A stretch of DNA of 64,000 bases from NCBI RefSeq assembly GCF_040126305.1, contig NZ_CP149510.1:1871001-1935000 (forward strand), read 5' to 3'. The first letter of the stretch is position 1. Every line of letters begins with the position of its first letter. Made by a program: the position numbers and the translations under genes. This DNA comes from Pararhizobium sp. A13. Lineage in GTDB: Bacteria > Pseudomonadota > Alphaproteobacteria > Rhizobiales > Rhizobiaceae. The notes beneath the pieces were generated by a model that had not been told where the DNA came from, did no database searches, and saw only the letters and a program-made list of their open reading frames with translations. Shown here piece by piece: positions 16,889-26,094 of the stretch.

Positions 16889-17383
16889 TCAGTCGTCCCA
16901 ATCGCTGGGAATGTTGCCATCGGCGCCACGCAATGTCAGCTCGTTACGAATACCCGAGATGCCGGGTGTATCGTAGATGAACCGCTCGATACGGCGGCGG
17001 TCTTGCGCGGTCTCTACCTCGCCCGTCAGAAGGGCGATGCCGCGCCGGACCTTCAGGTCCATACCCGAGGTGTCTATGTCGCTGTCCGACAGCGCATTGG
17101 CGATCGTCTCCTCCAGCGCATCGTCCTCCACGTCCGCCCCGACATCTTCACTGAAAAGATCCGGGCCGTCCGCGCTTTTGATCGCGGTGTCGCTACTACG
17201 CTCAAAGCCGGGGTTGCCCGCCTCGTCAAAGTTCGGGCCGGCCGCGCCATAGGAACTGTTGCCGATTTCAGTGTTGGATCCGGACGTAGCGTCGGCATAG
17301 GGCCAGCCTTCATCGAGGTCGCGCTCCTCGTAGTCGCGGTAGTCTTCCTCACGCCCAGTCGTTTTTATTGTCTTGCGCTTCAT
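16889..17383 (-). CDS. BON-domain protein
   Basis: 164 residues, very acidic. The N-terminal half is low-complexity (RDYEERDLDEGWPY). A C-terminal BON domain (about 90-155) shows the pattern DLKVRRGIALLTGEVETAQDRRRIERF ending in GISGIRNELTL. BON domains bind phospholipids or proteins, often in osmotic-shock proteins. No signal peptide is visible, so a cytoplasmic or membrane-peripheral place is likely. A near-consensus EcfG site lies 36 bases upstream. Confidence 0.8.
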   Translation of the reverse strand: MKRKTIKTTGREEDYRDYEERDLDEGWPYADATSGSNTEIGNSSYGAAGPNFDEAGNPGFERSSDTAIKSADGPDLFSEDVGADVEDDALEETIANALSDSDIDTSGMDLKVRRGIALLTGEVETAQDRRRIERFIYDTPGISGIRNELTLRGADGNIPSDWDD

Positions 17384-17418
17384 CGCTCGCTCCTTGTTCG
17401 GATATTATCACAAAGAGA

Positions 17419-17443
17419 AACGGATGGCGGAGCTTTTGGTTCA
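17419..17443 (-). promoter_or_regulatory. Candidate EcfG-type promoter (one mismatch)
   Basis: On the minus strand TGAAC (17443-17439), 16 bases, CGTT (17422-17419). The first base of the -35 box departs from GGAAC. It is well placed for the BON-domain gene starting at 17383. Confidence 0.45.
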
Positions 17444-17490
17444 TGGGGAACGTTCTGAGCATCCCGCGCATCCGACATGCTGCGGACACG

Positions 17491-17523
17491 AAAATGGCGG
17501 AGCCGCTAAAGAGGCTCCGCCAT
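17491..17523 (-). terminator. Rho-independent terminator
   Basis: On the minus strand ATGGCGGAGCC (17523-17513) pairs with GGCTCCGCCAT (17504-17494) across an eight-base loop and runs into TTTT. It lies 23 bases after the stop of the Thr/Pro-rich membrane protein. Confidence 0.85.
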
Positions 17524-17545
17524 CCTGTCGTTTTTCAAGCGCAGA

Positions 17546-18016
17546 TCAGTTCTGCGGGGCAGTGCCGGTAGCAGGGGTCTGCGTATCCGTGCCGGTGGCC
17601 GGTGTCTGCGTATCCGGAGTTGCCGGCGTGGCGTTTGGCGTCGTCGACGTGTCCGGCGTTGCGTTGGTATCGGGGGTCGCTGTCCCCGGGGTCGCGCTGT
17701 TGTCAGCCGGCGTCGTCGTTGTCGTGGTGTTGTCGGCCGGTGGCGTCGTCGTTTGTTCCGTTGTCGACGGCTGGGTAGCCGCATCATTCGTCTGGTCGTT
17801 GGAAAGCTCGGCCGGCAGCCAGACGAGCAGGGCCAGAACCAGACCGGCCAAAAGGATGATCAGAATCGGCCACCTTGAACGCGTAGAACGGGGTTCAATA
17901 TCTTCCGGCAGGCGCTGATTTGCCAACGGATCCGTTGCGGGCGGGTTTGCCTTGTCGGCCGGCCATGCCGCCGGATTGACGTTGCGGTTTTCACTGGGGT
18001 CAAAACGTTGATTCAT
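17546..18016 (-). CDS. Single-span membrane protein with Thr/Pro-rich tail
   Basis: 156 residues: a polar N-terminus (NQRFDPSENRNVNPAAW), one transmembrane segment (WPILIILLAGLVLALLVWL, about 48-67), then about 85 residues made almost only of Thr, Pro, Ala, Asn, Asp and Ser with short tandem units such as DTQTPATGT. The tail would extend into the periplasm like a spacer or cell-wall-contact segment. A perfect EcfG-type promoter and a terminator bracket it. Repeats in the tail make length variation between strains likely. No family was recognised. Confidence 0.7.
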   Translation of the reverse strand: MNQRFDPSENRNVNPAAWPADKANPPATDPLANQRLPEDIEPRSTRSRWPILIILLAGLVLALLVWLPAELSNDQTNDAATQPSTTEQTTTPPADNTTTTTTPADNSATPGTATPDTNATPDTSTTPNATPATPDTQTPATGTDTQTPATGTAPQN

Positions 18017-18080
18017 GGCGTTCATATCCTTTCGAGAAATGGAGCCTGTGCCAGCAAACGTTGAAGGCAACTGCCCGCTA

Positions 18081-18106
18081 AACGTCGCAGGGGGGACGAA
18101 AGTTCC
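18081..18106 (-). promoter_or_regulatory. EcfG-type (general stress response) promoter
   Basis: On the minus strand GGAAC (18106-18102), 17 bases, CGTT (18084-18081), 65 bases upstream of the Thr/Pro-rich membrane protein. An exact consensus match. Confidence 0.75.
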
Positions 18107-18237
18107 GCGAAAGGCAATTTTGCATACGAAAGAGGCTGATATTGCAGCTTTCTTCCCGAATACCGATCAAAAAAGAGCTCGGCTGGCAAGGCGGAGAGCC
18201 CTGGACGAGGAGCGTTTCTCGCCAGCCCTGACGCTCG

Positions 18238-18471
18238 TCAGGACGTCGGAAGTTCGGCGATTTCGCCGAATTGCGCCAGAAGCCGCGGGCTGGTCATGTC
18301 GCCTGTTTCCTCATCGACCTCGACGGCATAGGCGGCAACTCCGGCAAAGCGGCCTGCCATCGCTGCAGCGATTTTCTCAGCGCTTGCGGCATTGGACGCC
18401 TGGCGCATCTCTCCCGGCGCCATCCCGCCACGAACCTTGCGATAAGGAAGAACGATGAATTTTTCGGCCAT
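18238..18471 (-). CDS. Small hypothetical protein
   Basis: 77 residues, MAEKFIVLPYRKVRGGMAPGE at the start. The sequence has the look of a compact alpha/beta fold (SAEKIAAAMAGRFAGVAAYAVEVDEETGD). AAAGG precedes the ATG by eight bases, and codon use looks genuine. I recall similar short proteins in rhizobia but know no function. No stress promoter is visible upstream. Confidence 0.6.
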   Translation of the reverse strand: MAEKFIVLPYRKVRGGMAPGEMRQASNAASAEKIAAAMAGRFAGVAAYAVEVDEETGDMTSPRLLAQFGEIAELPTS

Positions 18472-18676
18472 GAACGTCGCCTTTCGGGATGATTGGTGCC
18501 GGCCAGGCCGAAATCGGCCGTGGCGGTACAGTTTTCGGCGATATGCTGTTAACGTCGCTGGGAGCAGGAGCCTGCGTTGCCGCGACCTGTAACATTAATT
18601 GCGGTGCTCAGTACCCACAAACCGCATGCGGGCATGCAAATTGCCGAGGCGCCATTTCCCGATCAATCGCGTTCTG

Positions 18677-20593
18677 TCAGCGAAACGGCTTCGATCTGGC
18701 TGGAAGCTTCGCCACTTCGAGATGTTCCGGCGGCAACTTTGCCCTTGCCCGATCCGCCATCATTTCGTAGCCGCGCTCCAGGTGGCGGCAAAATCGTTCG
18801 GCGTCGAACAGCGGGGACGTAAATCTGTTCTGCGAAACGCTCTGTTTCTGGCGCGCAACCTGCACCGGGTTCTCAGCCAGAGCGACGGCAAGGTCGGCGA
18901 AGGCACCCGGATCCGGGGCGACTAGTTCCGGCAGGCCGAGCGCTGTCAGAAGGCTCTCGGAAACCCGCGATGCGAAGTTGCTTCCCCTAAGCGTGACGAC
19001 CGGCAGACCTGCCCATAGTTTGTCTGACGTGGTCGTATGGCCATTGTAGGGGAAGGTATCGAGGCCAATATCCGCCGCCTGCAGCCGCGCAATGTGGGCG
19101 TCGTACCGGGCCATCGGTGCGAAGATGATCCGCTCCGCCTCGATGCCGCGTGTGCCAAAGGCGGCAAGAAAATTGCTGCGCGCGAGTTCGCCGTCGATCA
19201 TCACCCAAAGCACGGAGCGATTGGCGCGGCGCAGGATATCGGACCAGCAGTCGACAACGGCGAGCGAAATCTTGCGGGGCGCGTTGAAGGCCGCAAAGAC
19301 GACTCGGTCTTCCGGCAAGCCGAGGGCGGTTCTGGTTGCGGCAGGCGGCAAGGCACGGTGCACAGGGTCGTTCGGCTGATAGCATTCCGGCAAAAGGCAG
19401 AATTTTTCGTGATAGCCCAGCCTCGAACTGTTCGGCAGCACGATTCGGTCACCGATGACGTAGTCGCAATCGATATTGACGGCGCTGCCGGGAAAGCCGA
19501 GCCAGGCGACCTGCACCGGTGCCACGATGTGGTTGAGGATATTGGAACGCGATCCGGCGGTATGGCCTTTGAGGTCAACCAGAATATCGATGCCCTGCTG
19601 CCGGATGATATCGGCAGCCTGGACATCGGTTTTGCCTAACAGCGAAACGATATGCCCCCATTTTTCGCGGTTGCCACGATCGGGTGCAGCGACGCTTTCG
19701 GGTGTATAGCAAAAGAGCGTTACCTCGAAACGGCTGCGGTCATGCATCTCGAGAACGCTTTGCAGGAGCCGCATGGTGGCATGCTCGCTCCAGAAATCGC
19801 TGGAGAGATAACCGATGCGGATCTTGTCGCGCCAGTGGTGCTGTCGCATTCGCCTCTGCCTGCTGCCGGTGGCAGAGAAAGGCGAGGTCAGGCCGGGATT
19901 GTTCGTTGCACGACGGTTAAGCCGCTCGTTGCCGCAGCGCAGAAGGTTCGAATAGGCCGTTTCGCCCTCCAATGCGGAAAAGTCGCCCGCCGCCGGCCTG
20001 CCCGCAAGGGTTTTCTCCAGATTCTCGATCGCTTCGAAATCGCAGAAATCGCGGGCGACCGACAAGAATTTGAATCGTGCGTAGGGATCGTCGGGATAGA
20101 GCGCCGCGAGCTTGCGGAAGACCGCAAGAGTCCGTGGATTCCTCTCGTCCTCATTGAGGATTTCGCCCGCAAGCTTCAGATGATCGGGCTCGTCGCTGTC
20201 GGCGAGCGTGTTCTTGACCAGATCGATAAGCGCCTTGTCGCCGGTGCGCCGAAAGGAACGCGCCAGAACGTAAGCCAGTTGCGGATCATCCGGAAGATCG
20301 GTCAGCAGCCGGAGGCCAAGCAACTGTGCGCGATCGTCGTCTCCGGCATCGAAATAGAGCGCGGCAGCGCGGCTTAGACATCGCGCGGAATTGCTGTCGG
20401 GTCGCTGGGCCGCCTGTTCAAAGGCTTCCGCCGCTTCTCCTGGAAGACCGAGCTTTTCGAGCGTCTCGCCAAGAAGCACAAGCAGTGCCGCGTCCGCGGT
20501 TTCGCCAAGCACCCGGTTGAGATGAGCCAAAGTTTCCAGATAATCGGCCCGTTCAAAGGCGGCCGTTGCCACGGCAAGTGCTTGCCCGTCCAT
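18677..20593 (-). CDS. O-GlcNAc transferase-like protein (TPR + GT41/SPINDLY domain)
   Basis: 638 residues. The N-terminal third (about 1-215) consists of tetratricopeptide-like helices. The C-terminal part is a GT41-type glycosyltransferase with IRIGYLSSDFWSEHATM, DILVDLKGHTAGSRS, VQVAWLGFPGS and LDTFPYNGHTTTSDKLWAGLPV, the nucleotide-sugar binding end. Bacterial members glycosylate proteins or glycans in the cytoplasm, usually with UDP-sugars. Its position upstream of the exo cluster on the opposite strand does not by itself tie it to exopolysaccharide. The target is unknown. Confidence 0.85.
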   Translation of the reverse strand: MDGQALAVATAAFERADYLETLAHLNRVLGETADAALLVLLGETLEKLGLPGEAAEAFEQAAQRPDSNSARCLSRAAALYFDAGDDDRAQLLGLRLLTDLPDDPQLAYVLARSFRRTGDKALIDLVKNTLADSDEPDHLKLAGEILNEDERNPRTLAVFRKLAALYPDDPYARFKFLSVARDFCDFEAIENLEKTLAGRPAAGDFSALEGETAYSNLLRCGNERLNRRATNNPGLTSPFSATGSRQRRMRQHHWRDKIRIGYLSSDFWSEHATMRLLQSVLEMHDRSRFEVTLFCYTPESVAAPDRGNREKWGHIVSLLGKTDVQAADIIRQQGIDILVDLKGHTAGSRSNILNHIVAPVQVAWLGFPGSAVNIDCDYVIGDRIVLPNSSRLGYHEKFCLLPECYQPNDPVHRALPPAATRTALGLPEDRVVFAAFNAPRKISLAVVDCWSDILRRANRSVLWVMIDGELARSNFLAAFGTRGIEAERIIFAPMARYDAHIARLQAADIGLDTFPYNGHTTTSDKLWAGLPVVTLRGSNFASRVSESLLTALGLPELVAPDPGAFADLAVALAENPVQVARQKQSVSQNRFTSPLFDAERFCRHLERGYEMMADRARAKLPPEHLEVAKLPARSKPFR

Positions 20594-20735
20594 ATATGCT
20601 TTTCCACGAGGCCAATGGGATCAAGGCAGGCATATTAGGGCGAATTGCTTGCGCGTGGCGGGTGAGCAGCGTCTGGCCCAAGGCAACGCATCAAAGCAGG
20701 CGTCGCGCCCCATTTCGGCGCGGCGCCCTTGTTCC

Positions 20736-20978
20736 TTAAGAATCGAAAGTCGAGGCCGGCATTTGAAGCGCAGCGGCAACGCGCTTTAACCTGCCGGAAT
20801 CGACATCCTCTCCGCTCTCGATTCTTGAAATTTCAACGTCGGTCAGCCCGCAGGTCACCGCAAGGTCCTCGATGCTGTAGCCTGAAGCTTCGCGAAAACG
20901 CCTGACGGCTTCCCCGATGTCAACGGGCGGCATGGCAGCGTTGCCCGAAGCGTCAGCGTTGTTGATTGAGATGGTCAT
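20736..20978 (-). CDS. XRE-family helix-turn-helix regulator
   Basis: 80 residues with a single Cro/C1-type HTH (about 23-75): AVRRFREASGYSIEDLAVTCGLTDVEISRIESGE. No sensing domain is attached, so it is a minimal DNA-binding protein. It sits between the GT41 gene and exoQ, pointing away from exoQ. Whether it controls the exo genes cannot be seen from the sequence. Confidence 0.82.
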   Translation of the reverse strand: MTISINNADASGNAAMPPVDIGEAVRRFREASGYSIEDLAVTCGLTDVEISRIESGEDVDSGRLKRVAAALQMPASTFDS

Positions 20979-21608
20979 GAAGTGACTCCTTCGGTTGTTC
21001 GCGGCGAGCCCAGCTCAGCGCGTGAAGGTGGCGTGCAGCCATTGAGATACTCGGCCTAGCAGAGCGAGAGACGAGTGCGGTGCAATATAAGTCGAAACGA
21101 AAGCGATGCAAGCATGCTGGCGATCTTTGGCGAAAGATAGTGCCATCGACCGTATTGCACTAACGGCAACGCTCAGCGAACTGCGGCAGGCAAAGGCCTG
21201 TTTTTGCCCATTTAATGGCTCCGGAAACACATTCATGACAGATATCGGTGGCAGGGTGGCTCTCAAGTTGCCGCGTTGTTCATATTTGCGCAACCTCTCC
21301 AGGGGCCAAAACACGGCCATCTGTTTTGGCACTATTGGATCGATTCGCACGTAAACGAGGTACTTTCGGATGGAATTTGTTGCGACGCACAAGATGGTGC
21401 CCTATGCTGCAACCGTGCCAACGCTGAATATGGAGAGTGCTCTGAACTCTGACCAGACAGCAGTCTTTGACGTCTGCGCGACCAGATGGAACGGATACCT
21501 TGCCGCCGGGAGCGGATGTTCTCGGCCCGCTGGAAAAGGGAACAAGACTGTCCTGCCGTTTCTTCCGCTGCACCGACGCAAAGGCGAGCACGCTTTCGAG
21601 GGTCGTTC
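20979..21608. other. 630-base intergenic region upstream of exoQ
   Basis: No convincing gene. Short open frames on both strands (for example around 21106-21354 and 21370-21600) lack family resemblance. It must contain the divergent promoters of the XRE regulator and exoQ. I could not assign boxes. Confidence 0.45.
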
Positions 21609-22895
21609 GTGAGAGTTCCCAAGGCCAGCCTTGTCAGCCCGGGTGAGAATAGCGGCTATGCCATCGCTGCTATTGCTTTGTCCCTGTTCGTGTTTGCCTA
21701 CTCCTCGATTTTCGGCCAGGTTTCGATCCTCCTCTATTATGCTCTGTGGCTACCATTGGTGCTGGTCGATTATCGGCGCGTCCTTGCCGGCTCTGGCAGG
21801 TATGGATGGATCTTTGCGTTCGCCGTGTTCGCCTGTCTCTCGCTTTTCTGGTCGGCGGCACCGGCGGTGACGGCAAGAGCCGGGCTGCAATATCTCTCCC
21901 ATGTCATCTGCGCCCTGATCGCAATGCGGGTCGTCGACATCCGGACTCTCACACTCGGTATGATCACCGGCATTGGCGCCGTTCTGATGTTTTCGCTGTT
22001 GTTCGGGGTTTATCATTTCGATCCGCTGGACGGCACCTTCAGCTTCGTCGGCGCCTTTGCCTCCAAGAACCAGCTTGGATTCTATGCTTCGCTCGGCGTT
22101 TATTTCGCCTTTGCTGCCTTCCTCATGCTGCGCGAAAGAGGCGTGTGGTTGGCGCCCGCTGCCGGGGTGGGCCTCATCGCGTGTTATTCGCTCTATGCCT
22201 GCCAATCGGCCACGTCCGCGCTGACGACCGTGGCCGTGCTTGGCATTTGCTGTGGGCTGCAAGTGCTGGCGGCGCTTTCGCCACAGACGCGCAAGACGTT
22301 TTTCCTCGCTGTGATCGTGATTGGTGTGATCGCCGTGGTTGGTGCTGTTTATGGCGGTGCGGTCGACAGCGTTCTTGGCATATTCGGCAAGGATTCGACG
22401 CTGACGGGCCGGACCTATCTCTGGCAGCAGGGTATCGAGGCTGCGGGCGCATCTCCTTTGATTGGCGTGGGCTATCAGGCCTATTGGGTCCAGGGGTTCT
22501 CGGAAGCCGAGCGGCTTTGGGAGGAATTCTATATCGGGTCGCGCAGCGGTTTTCACTTCCACAACACCTTCATTGAAACGATGGTGGAGACAGGCGCTAT
22601 CGGCCTGTTTCTGTTGTGCTCCATCCTTTTGATCACCGTGTGCGGCCACTTGAAGCGGCTGCTTTCACAAGCGCTGGCAACGGAATCGTCGGTGCTCTTC
22701 GGTGTCGCCGTCCTGCTTCTCATGCGTGCTTTCGTCGAGGTGGATATTCTGAACCCCTACCACGTCGGGTCCTTCCTGCTTTATTTTTCGGCCGGGCGGC
22801 TCACTATCGGGGCTTCCCGTTCTTCTTTTGCACGGCCGTATCTGCACGCGCACGTTCACGCTCCGGCGTTCATGGACACAGACAGGAGCAGGTGA
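21609..22895 (+). CDS. exoQ: ExoQ, succinoglycan polymerase (Wzy-like)
   Basis: 428 residues and about 11 membrane spans, matching ExoQ in length and start. In the exo pathway ExoQ joins octasaccharide repeat units in the periplasm, giving high-molecular-weight polymer. I choose GTG at 21609 (preceded by GAGGG) because the in-frame extension to 21486 is not protein-like. Family features include a large periplasmic loop late in the protein (FSEAERLWEEFYIGSRSGF, then HFHNTFIETMVETG). exoZ follows after six bases. In Sinorhizobium meliloti exoQ lies next to exoF; here it sits outside the exoP end. Confidence 0.88.
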   Translation: MRVPKASLVSPGENSGYAIAAIALSLFVFAYSSIFGQVSILLYYALWLPLVLVDYRRVLAGSGRYGWIFAFAVFACLSLFWSAAPAVTARAGLQYLSHVICALIAMRVVDIRTLTLGMITGIGAVLMFSLLFGVYHFDPLDGTFSFVGAFASKNQLGFYASLGVYFAFAAFLMLRERGVWLAPAAGVGLIACYSLYACQSATSALTTVAVLGICCGLQVLAALSPQTRKTFFLAVIVIGVIAVVGAVYGGAVDSVLGIFGKDSTLTGRTYLWQQGIEAAGASPLIGVGYQAYWVQGFSEAERLWEEFYIGSRSGFHFHNTFIETMVETGAIGLFLLCSILLITVCGHLKRLLSQALATESSVLFGVAVLLLMRAFVEVDILNPYHVGSFLLYFSAGRLTIGASRSSFARPYLHAHVHAPAFMDTDRSR

Positions 22896-22901
22896 GGTGC
22901 G

Positions 22902-23915
22902 ATGAAGACTATTTACGGAATCCAGTACCTTCGTGCGTTTGCGGCACTTGCCGTCGTCGTCTTCCATGCCGCCGAGAAGACCGGACATCATTTCGCGATC
23001 GGCGCCGCCGGCGTTGATATCTTCTTTGTCATCAGCGGCTTCATCATGTGGGTAATCAGCGACCGGCGCGCGCTGACGCCAGCCGGCTTTCTCTACGAGC
23101 GCGTCCGCCGGATCGGCCCCATTTACTGGATGGCGACGATGGTGATGGTTGCCGGTGGCATTCTCGGCCTCTTTCCAAATCTGATGCTGACCGCGCAGCA
23201 CATCGTCGCGTCCCTGTTCTTCATTCCCGTCCGCTCACCAAGCAGCGGCGAAATCTGGCCGGTCCTGGTGCAGGGCTGGACACTGAACTTTGAAATGTTC
23301 TTCTACTTGATCTTTGCCCTGTCACTCTTTCTCGAGCGCCGGTGGCGCCTCGTGGCGGTTGCGGCTGTTTTCACGGCCTTGGTGCTTTCGGGCCTGGTCA
23401 TGAACTTGCAGAATTCGATATTTCTCACCTATACGCGGCCGATCATGCTGGAATTCATCGCCGGCATGTTCATCGGGCAGGCGTGGTTGAAGGGGAAGGT
23501 TCTTGGGCCGCAGTTTGGCCTGTTGCTTGTCATCCTTGCCATCGGCGGCTTTCTCGCGCTCCAGGTCTTCAAGCTTCCGTTCAACGAGTTCAACTGCGGT
23601 CCCCTGGCGGTGGCCCTTGTCGCTGGAACTCTCTCTCTTGAAGCGGCGGGCAGGATAGGCCAATGGCGCGTGTTCGCCTTTCTCGGGGATGCGTCCTACT
23701 CGATATATCTCTGGCATACGTTTGCGATCTCGGTGATCGCAAAGCTCTGCGGGTCCATTGGCCTCCATCCCGGCATCACATTCGCGGTCGCGGTCGTAGG
23801 CGGCGCTGTTCTTGGCACATGCGCTTACATCTTGCTCGAGCGCCCGCTCACAAAACTCTTCAAGTCGCCGAAGCCCAAGGCTTGGTCGAAGCCTGTTCCA
23901 GCGGAAGAAATCTGA
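22902..23915 (+). CDS. exoZ: ExoZ, exopolysaccharide O-acetyltransferase
   Basis: A 337-residue multispan acyltransferase-3 family protein. The start YGIQYLRAFAALAVVVFHA carries the conserved R and H of the family, followed by GVDIFFVISGFIMW. In the succinoglycan pathway ExoZ adds the acetyl group to one glucose of the repeat unit. It follows exoQ by six bases and is probably co-transcribed, as in Sinorhizobium. The C-terminus is cytoplasmic and basic. The acetyl rather than succinyl assignment rests on resemblance to ExoZ rather than ExoH, which is present separately. Confidence 0.87.
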   Translation: MKTIYGIQYLRAFAALAVVVFHAAEKTGHHFAIGAAGVDIFFVISGFIMWVISDRRALTPAGFLYERVRRIGPIYWMATMVMVAGGILGLFPNLMLTAQHIVASLFFIPVRSPSSGEIWPVLVQGWTLNFEMFFYLIFALSLFLERRWRLVAVAAVFTALVLSGLVMNLQNSIFLTYTRPIMLEFIAGMFIGQAWLKGKVLGPQFGLLLVILAIGGFLALQVFKLPFNEFNCGPLAVALVAGTLSLEAAGRIGQWRVFAFLGDASYSIYLWHTFAISVIAKLCGSIGLHPGITFAVAVVGGAVLGTCAYILLERPLTKLFKSPKPKAWSKPVPAEEI

Positions 23916-24165
23916 TGGCGGGCAATCGTCGACGGCATTCTGCATACCAAATAGGCACGACGCACTGTCCCGAAAATATCGCCTGCCCCAGAACGGGATC
24001 GGTTATCGTCGTGTTAACGCCCATCTGCAGTTTATCGCCGATAAGAACCATTTCGGCCTGAAATTTGCTGCGTTGCATTAGTTTTGTTGCGAGCAGGATG
24101 CTACCCTTGCTTGCGTGTACTACGCCCGGCCGGATCCAGACCGGCAACTTTCATGGAGACAGTCG

Positions 24166-25557
24166 ATGCGCAAAAGCGTTCTGAATGCCCTCGGGCAACC
24201 CGTGTTCTACAGCGACAGCTCTACCGCGTTTTTTTCGGCGACCGGCTCCGGCCCGGCCCTTTACGGAACTGCCGGGAATGATTCCATGTGGGGTGACAGC
24301 TCCGTCAACGTGACCATGATCGGCGGTACAGGCGACGATATCTACTACCTCTATTCGGCGATCAACCGTGCGCAGGAGGCTGCTGGACAGGGCATCGACA
24401 CCATCAGTACCTGGATGAGCTACACCTTGCCGGAGAATTTCGAAAACCTGACGGTGACCGGCAATCTGCGTTATGCATTCGGCAATTCTGTCGACAACAT
24501 CATCAAGGGCGCGTCCGGGCGGCAGACGCTGGATGGCCGCGACGGCAATGATGTGCTGACGGGTGGGACCGGTGCCGATACCTTCATTTTTACCAAGGGC
24601 AACGGCAGCGACCTGATTACCGATCTCGGCACGGATGACATCGTCCGGCTGAATGGCTACTCGCTCACATCCTTCGATCAGCTTCTCGACAACATAACGC
24701 AGGAAGGCGCAAATCTGCGGCTTGATCTCGGGGACGGGGAAAGCCTGGTCTTTGCCAATGAGGCAATCGGCGATCTTCGTGCCGGTCAATTTGAGCTGAG
24801 CCTTGATCGCTCCGCGCTCACCCGGACGTTTGGCGACGACTTCAATACGCTGCAACTGTACAATGGCACGTCCGGGGTGTGGGAAGCGAAATACTGGTGG
24901 GCGCCGGAAAAGGGCGCCACCCTGTCCGGAAACGGCGAACTGCAGTGGTACATCAATCCATCCTACGCCCCGACCGCCAGCGCCAATCCATTTTCCATCA
25001 ACAACGGCGTGCTGACGATTACGGCCAAAGAGACGCCGGATTCGATCAGTGCCGAGGTCAATGGATATGACTACACCTCCGGCATGCTGACGACACACGC
25101 GTCCTTTGCCCAGACCTACGGTTATTTTGAAATTCGCGCCGACATGCCCAACGACCAGGGCGTTTGGCCGGCCTTCTGGCTGCTGCCCGAAGATGGGTCT
25201 TGGCCGCCGGAACTGGACGTCGTGGAAATGCGCGGCCAGGATCCGAATACGGTGCATGTCACCGTGCACTCCAAAGAAACCGGGCAACAGGCCTCCGTCA
25301 CGAGCGCCGTCAGCGTCGCCAGCACCGAAGGTTTTCACACCTACGGTGTGTTGTGGCAGGAAGACGAGATTGTCTGGTACTTTGATGACGTCGCCGTCGC
25401 GCACGCCGATACGCCGTCGGACATGCATAAGCCGATGTATATGCTGGTCAACCTGGCGGTCGGCGGTGCGGCCGGCAGTCCTGGCGCTGATCTCGCCGAT
25501 GGTTCGCAGATGAAGATCGACTATATCCGCGCCTACACGCTGGACGATCTGGCTTAG
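24166..25557 (+). CDS. exsH: Secreted glycanase with RTX repeats (ExsH-like, GH16)
   Basis: 463 residues. The N-terminal half has calcium-binding RTX-type units (GGTGDD, LDGRDGNDVLTGGTGADTF). The C-terminal half is a glycoside hydrolase 16 domain with the catalytic ELDVVE motif (ExDxxE) and GVWPAFWLLP. No Sec signal is seen, as expected for substrates of the type I PrsDE secretion system. ExsH cleaves nascent succinoglycan outside the cell. Length and layout fit ExsH (about 465 residues). GGAGA precedes the ATG at 24166. The low-GC dip and gap upstream suggest its own promoter. Confidence 0.85.
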   Translation: MRKSVLNALGQPVFYSDSSTAFFSATGSGPALYGTAGNDSMWGDSSVNVTMIGGTGDDIYYLYSAINRAQEAAGQGIDTISTWMSYTLPENFENLTVTGNLRYAFGNSVDNIIKGASGRQTLDGRDGNDVLTGGTGADTFIFTKGNGSDLITDLGTDDIVRLNGYSLTSFDQLLDNITQEGANLRLDLGDGESLVFANEAIGDLRAGQFELSLDRSALTRTFGDDFNTLQLYNGTSGVWEAKYWWAPEKGATLSGNGELQWYINPSYAPTASANPFSINNGVLTITAKETPDSISAEVNGYDYTSGMLTTHASFAQTYGYFEIRADMPNDQGVWPAFWLLPEDGSWPPELDVVEMRGQDPNTVHVTVHSKETGQQASVTSAVSVASTEGFHTYGVLWQEDEIVWYFDDVAVAHADTPSDMHKPMYMLVNLAVGGAAGSPGADLADGSQMKIDYIRAYTLDDLA

Positions 25558-25858
25558 GCCGCGTCGAAGACCGCACGGCGCGCCGGCTTGTCACGGCTCG
25601 CCGTGTGGTGATCCCCGAACCTCAACCCGTCGCGTCGTGTGTTTCGAGAAAACGTATCGCAGCCGTTCGGATCGTGAAATTCCCCGACGGTTTCGCTGCG
25701 TATTTCGCCTTTCGTCGGCGCGAGCATTGCGCGGCGGCAGTGATAATCGGCGAGGCTATTTTCCTGGGTTCGCGCTTCCGGGCGTCCGTTTAATTGCGCC
25801 GGTCTGCCGTTTTGGGTAAACATTATCTGAATGTGGAGACAAGTGCGGAGCGATACCG
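25558..25858. other. Intergenic region after the glycanase gene
   Basis: 300 bases with no recognised gene, terminator or promoter; short frames appear to be chance. Confidence 0.35.
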
Positions 25859-26086
25859 GTGACGTATATCGCGCAACGTTTCGAGAATTTCCGGCAGAAT
25901 GGCATGCGCGGCTGGGCGCGCGCTCAACCCGCCTATATCCGGGTCCTGCTTTTCGTACCCTGCCTTGTGGAATATCTCGCTTTCAGTCTTCTATGCTTGG
26001 CTGGATTTACCGTCCTGATCACTCTGATGGCTCTGGCCGCCATCTTCCGGCTCGATGACGAGCCTGAAGCACGACGCCCGCGCTAA
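25859..26086 (+). CDS. Small membrane protein next to exoP
   Basis: 75 residues from a GTG preceded by GGAG at eight bases. A basic, aromatic N-terminus is followed by one long or two short hydrophobic segments (VLLFVPCLVEYLAFSLLCL, LITLMALAAIF) and a charged tail. It converges on exoP, whose stop lies eight bases beyond. I do not recognise the family. The exo context allows a regulatory or assembly role, like the small ExoX protein, but nothing in the sequence shows it. Confidence 0.5.
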   Translation: MTYIAQRFENFRQNGMRGWARAQPAYIRVLLFVPCLVEYLAFSLLCLAGFTVLITLMALAAIFRLDDEPEARRPR

Positions 26087-26094
26087 GCACAAAG

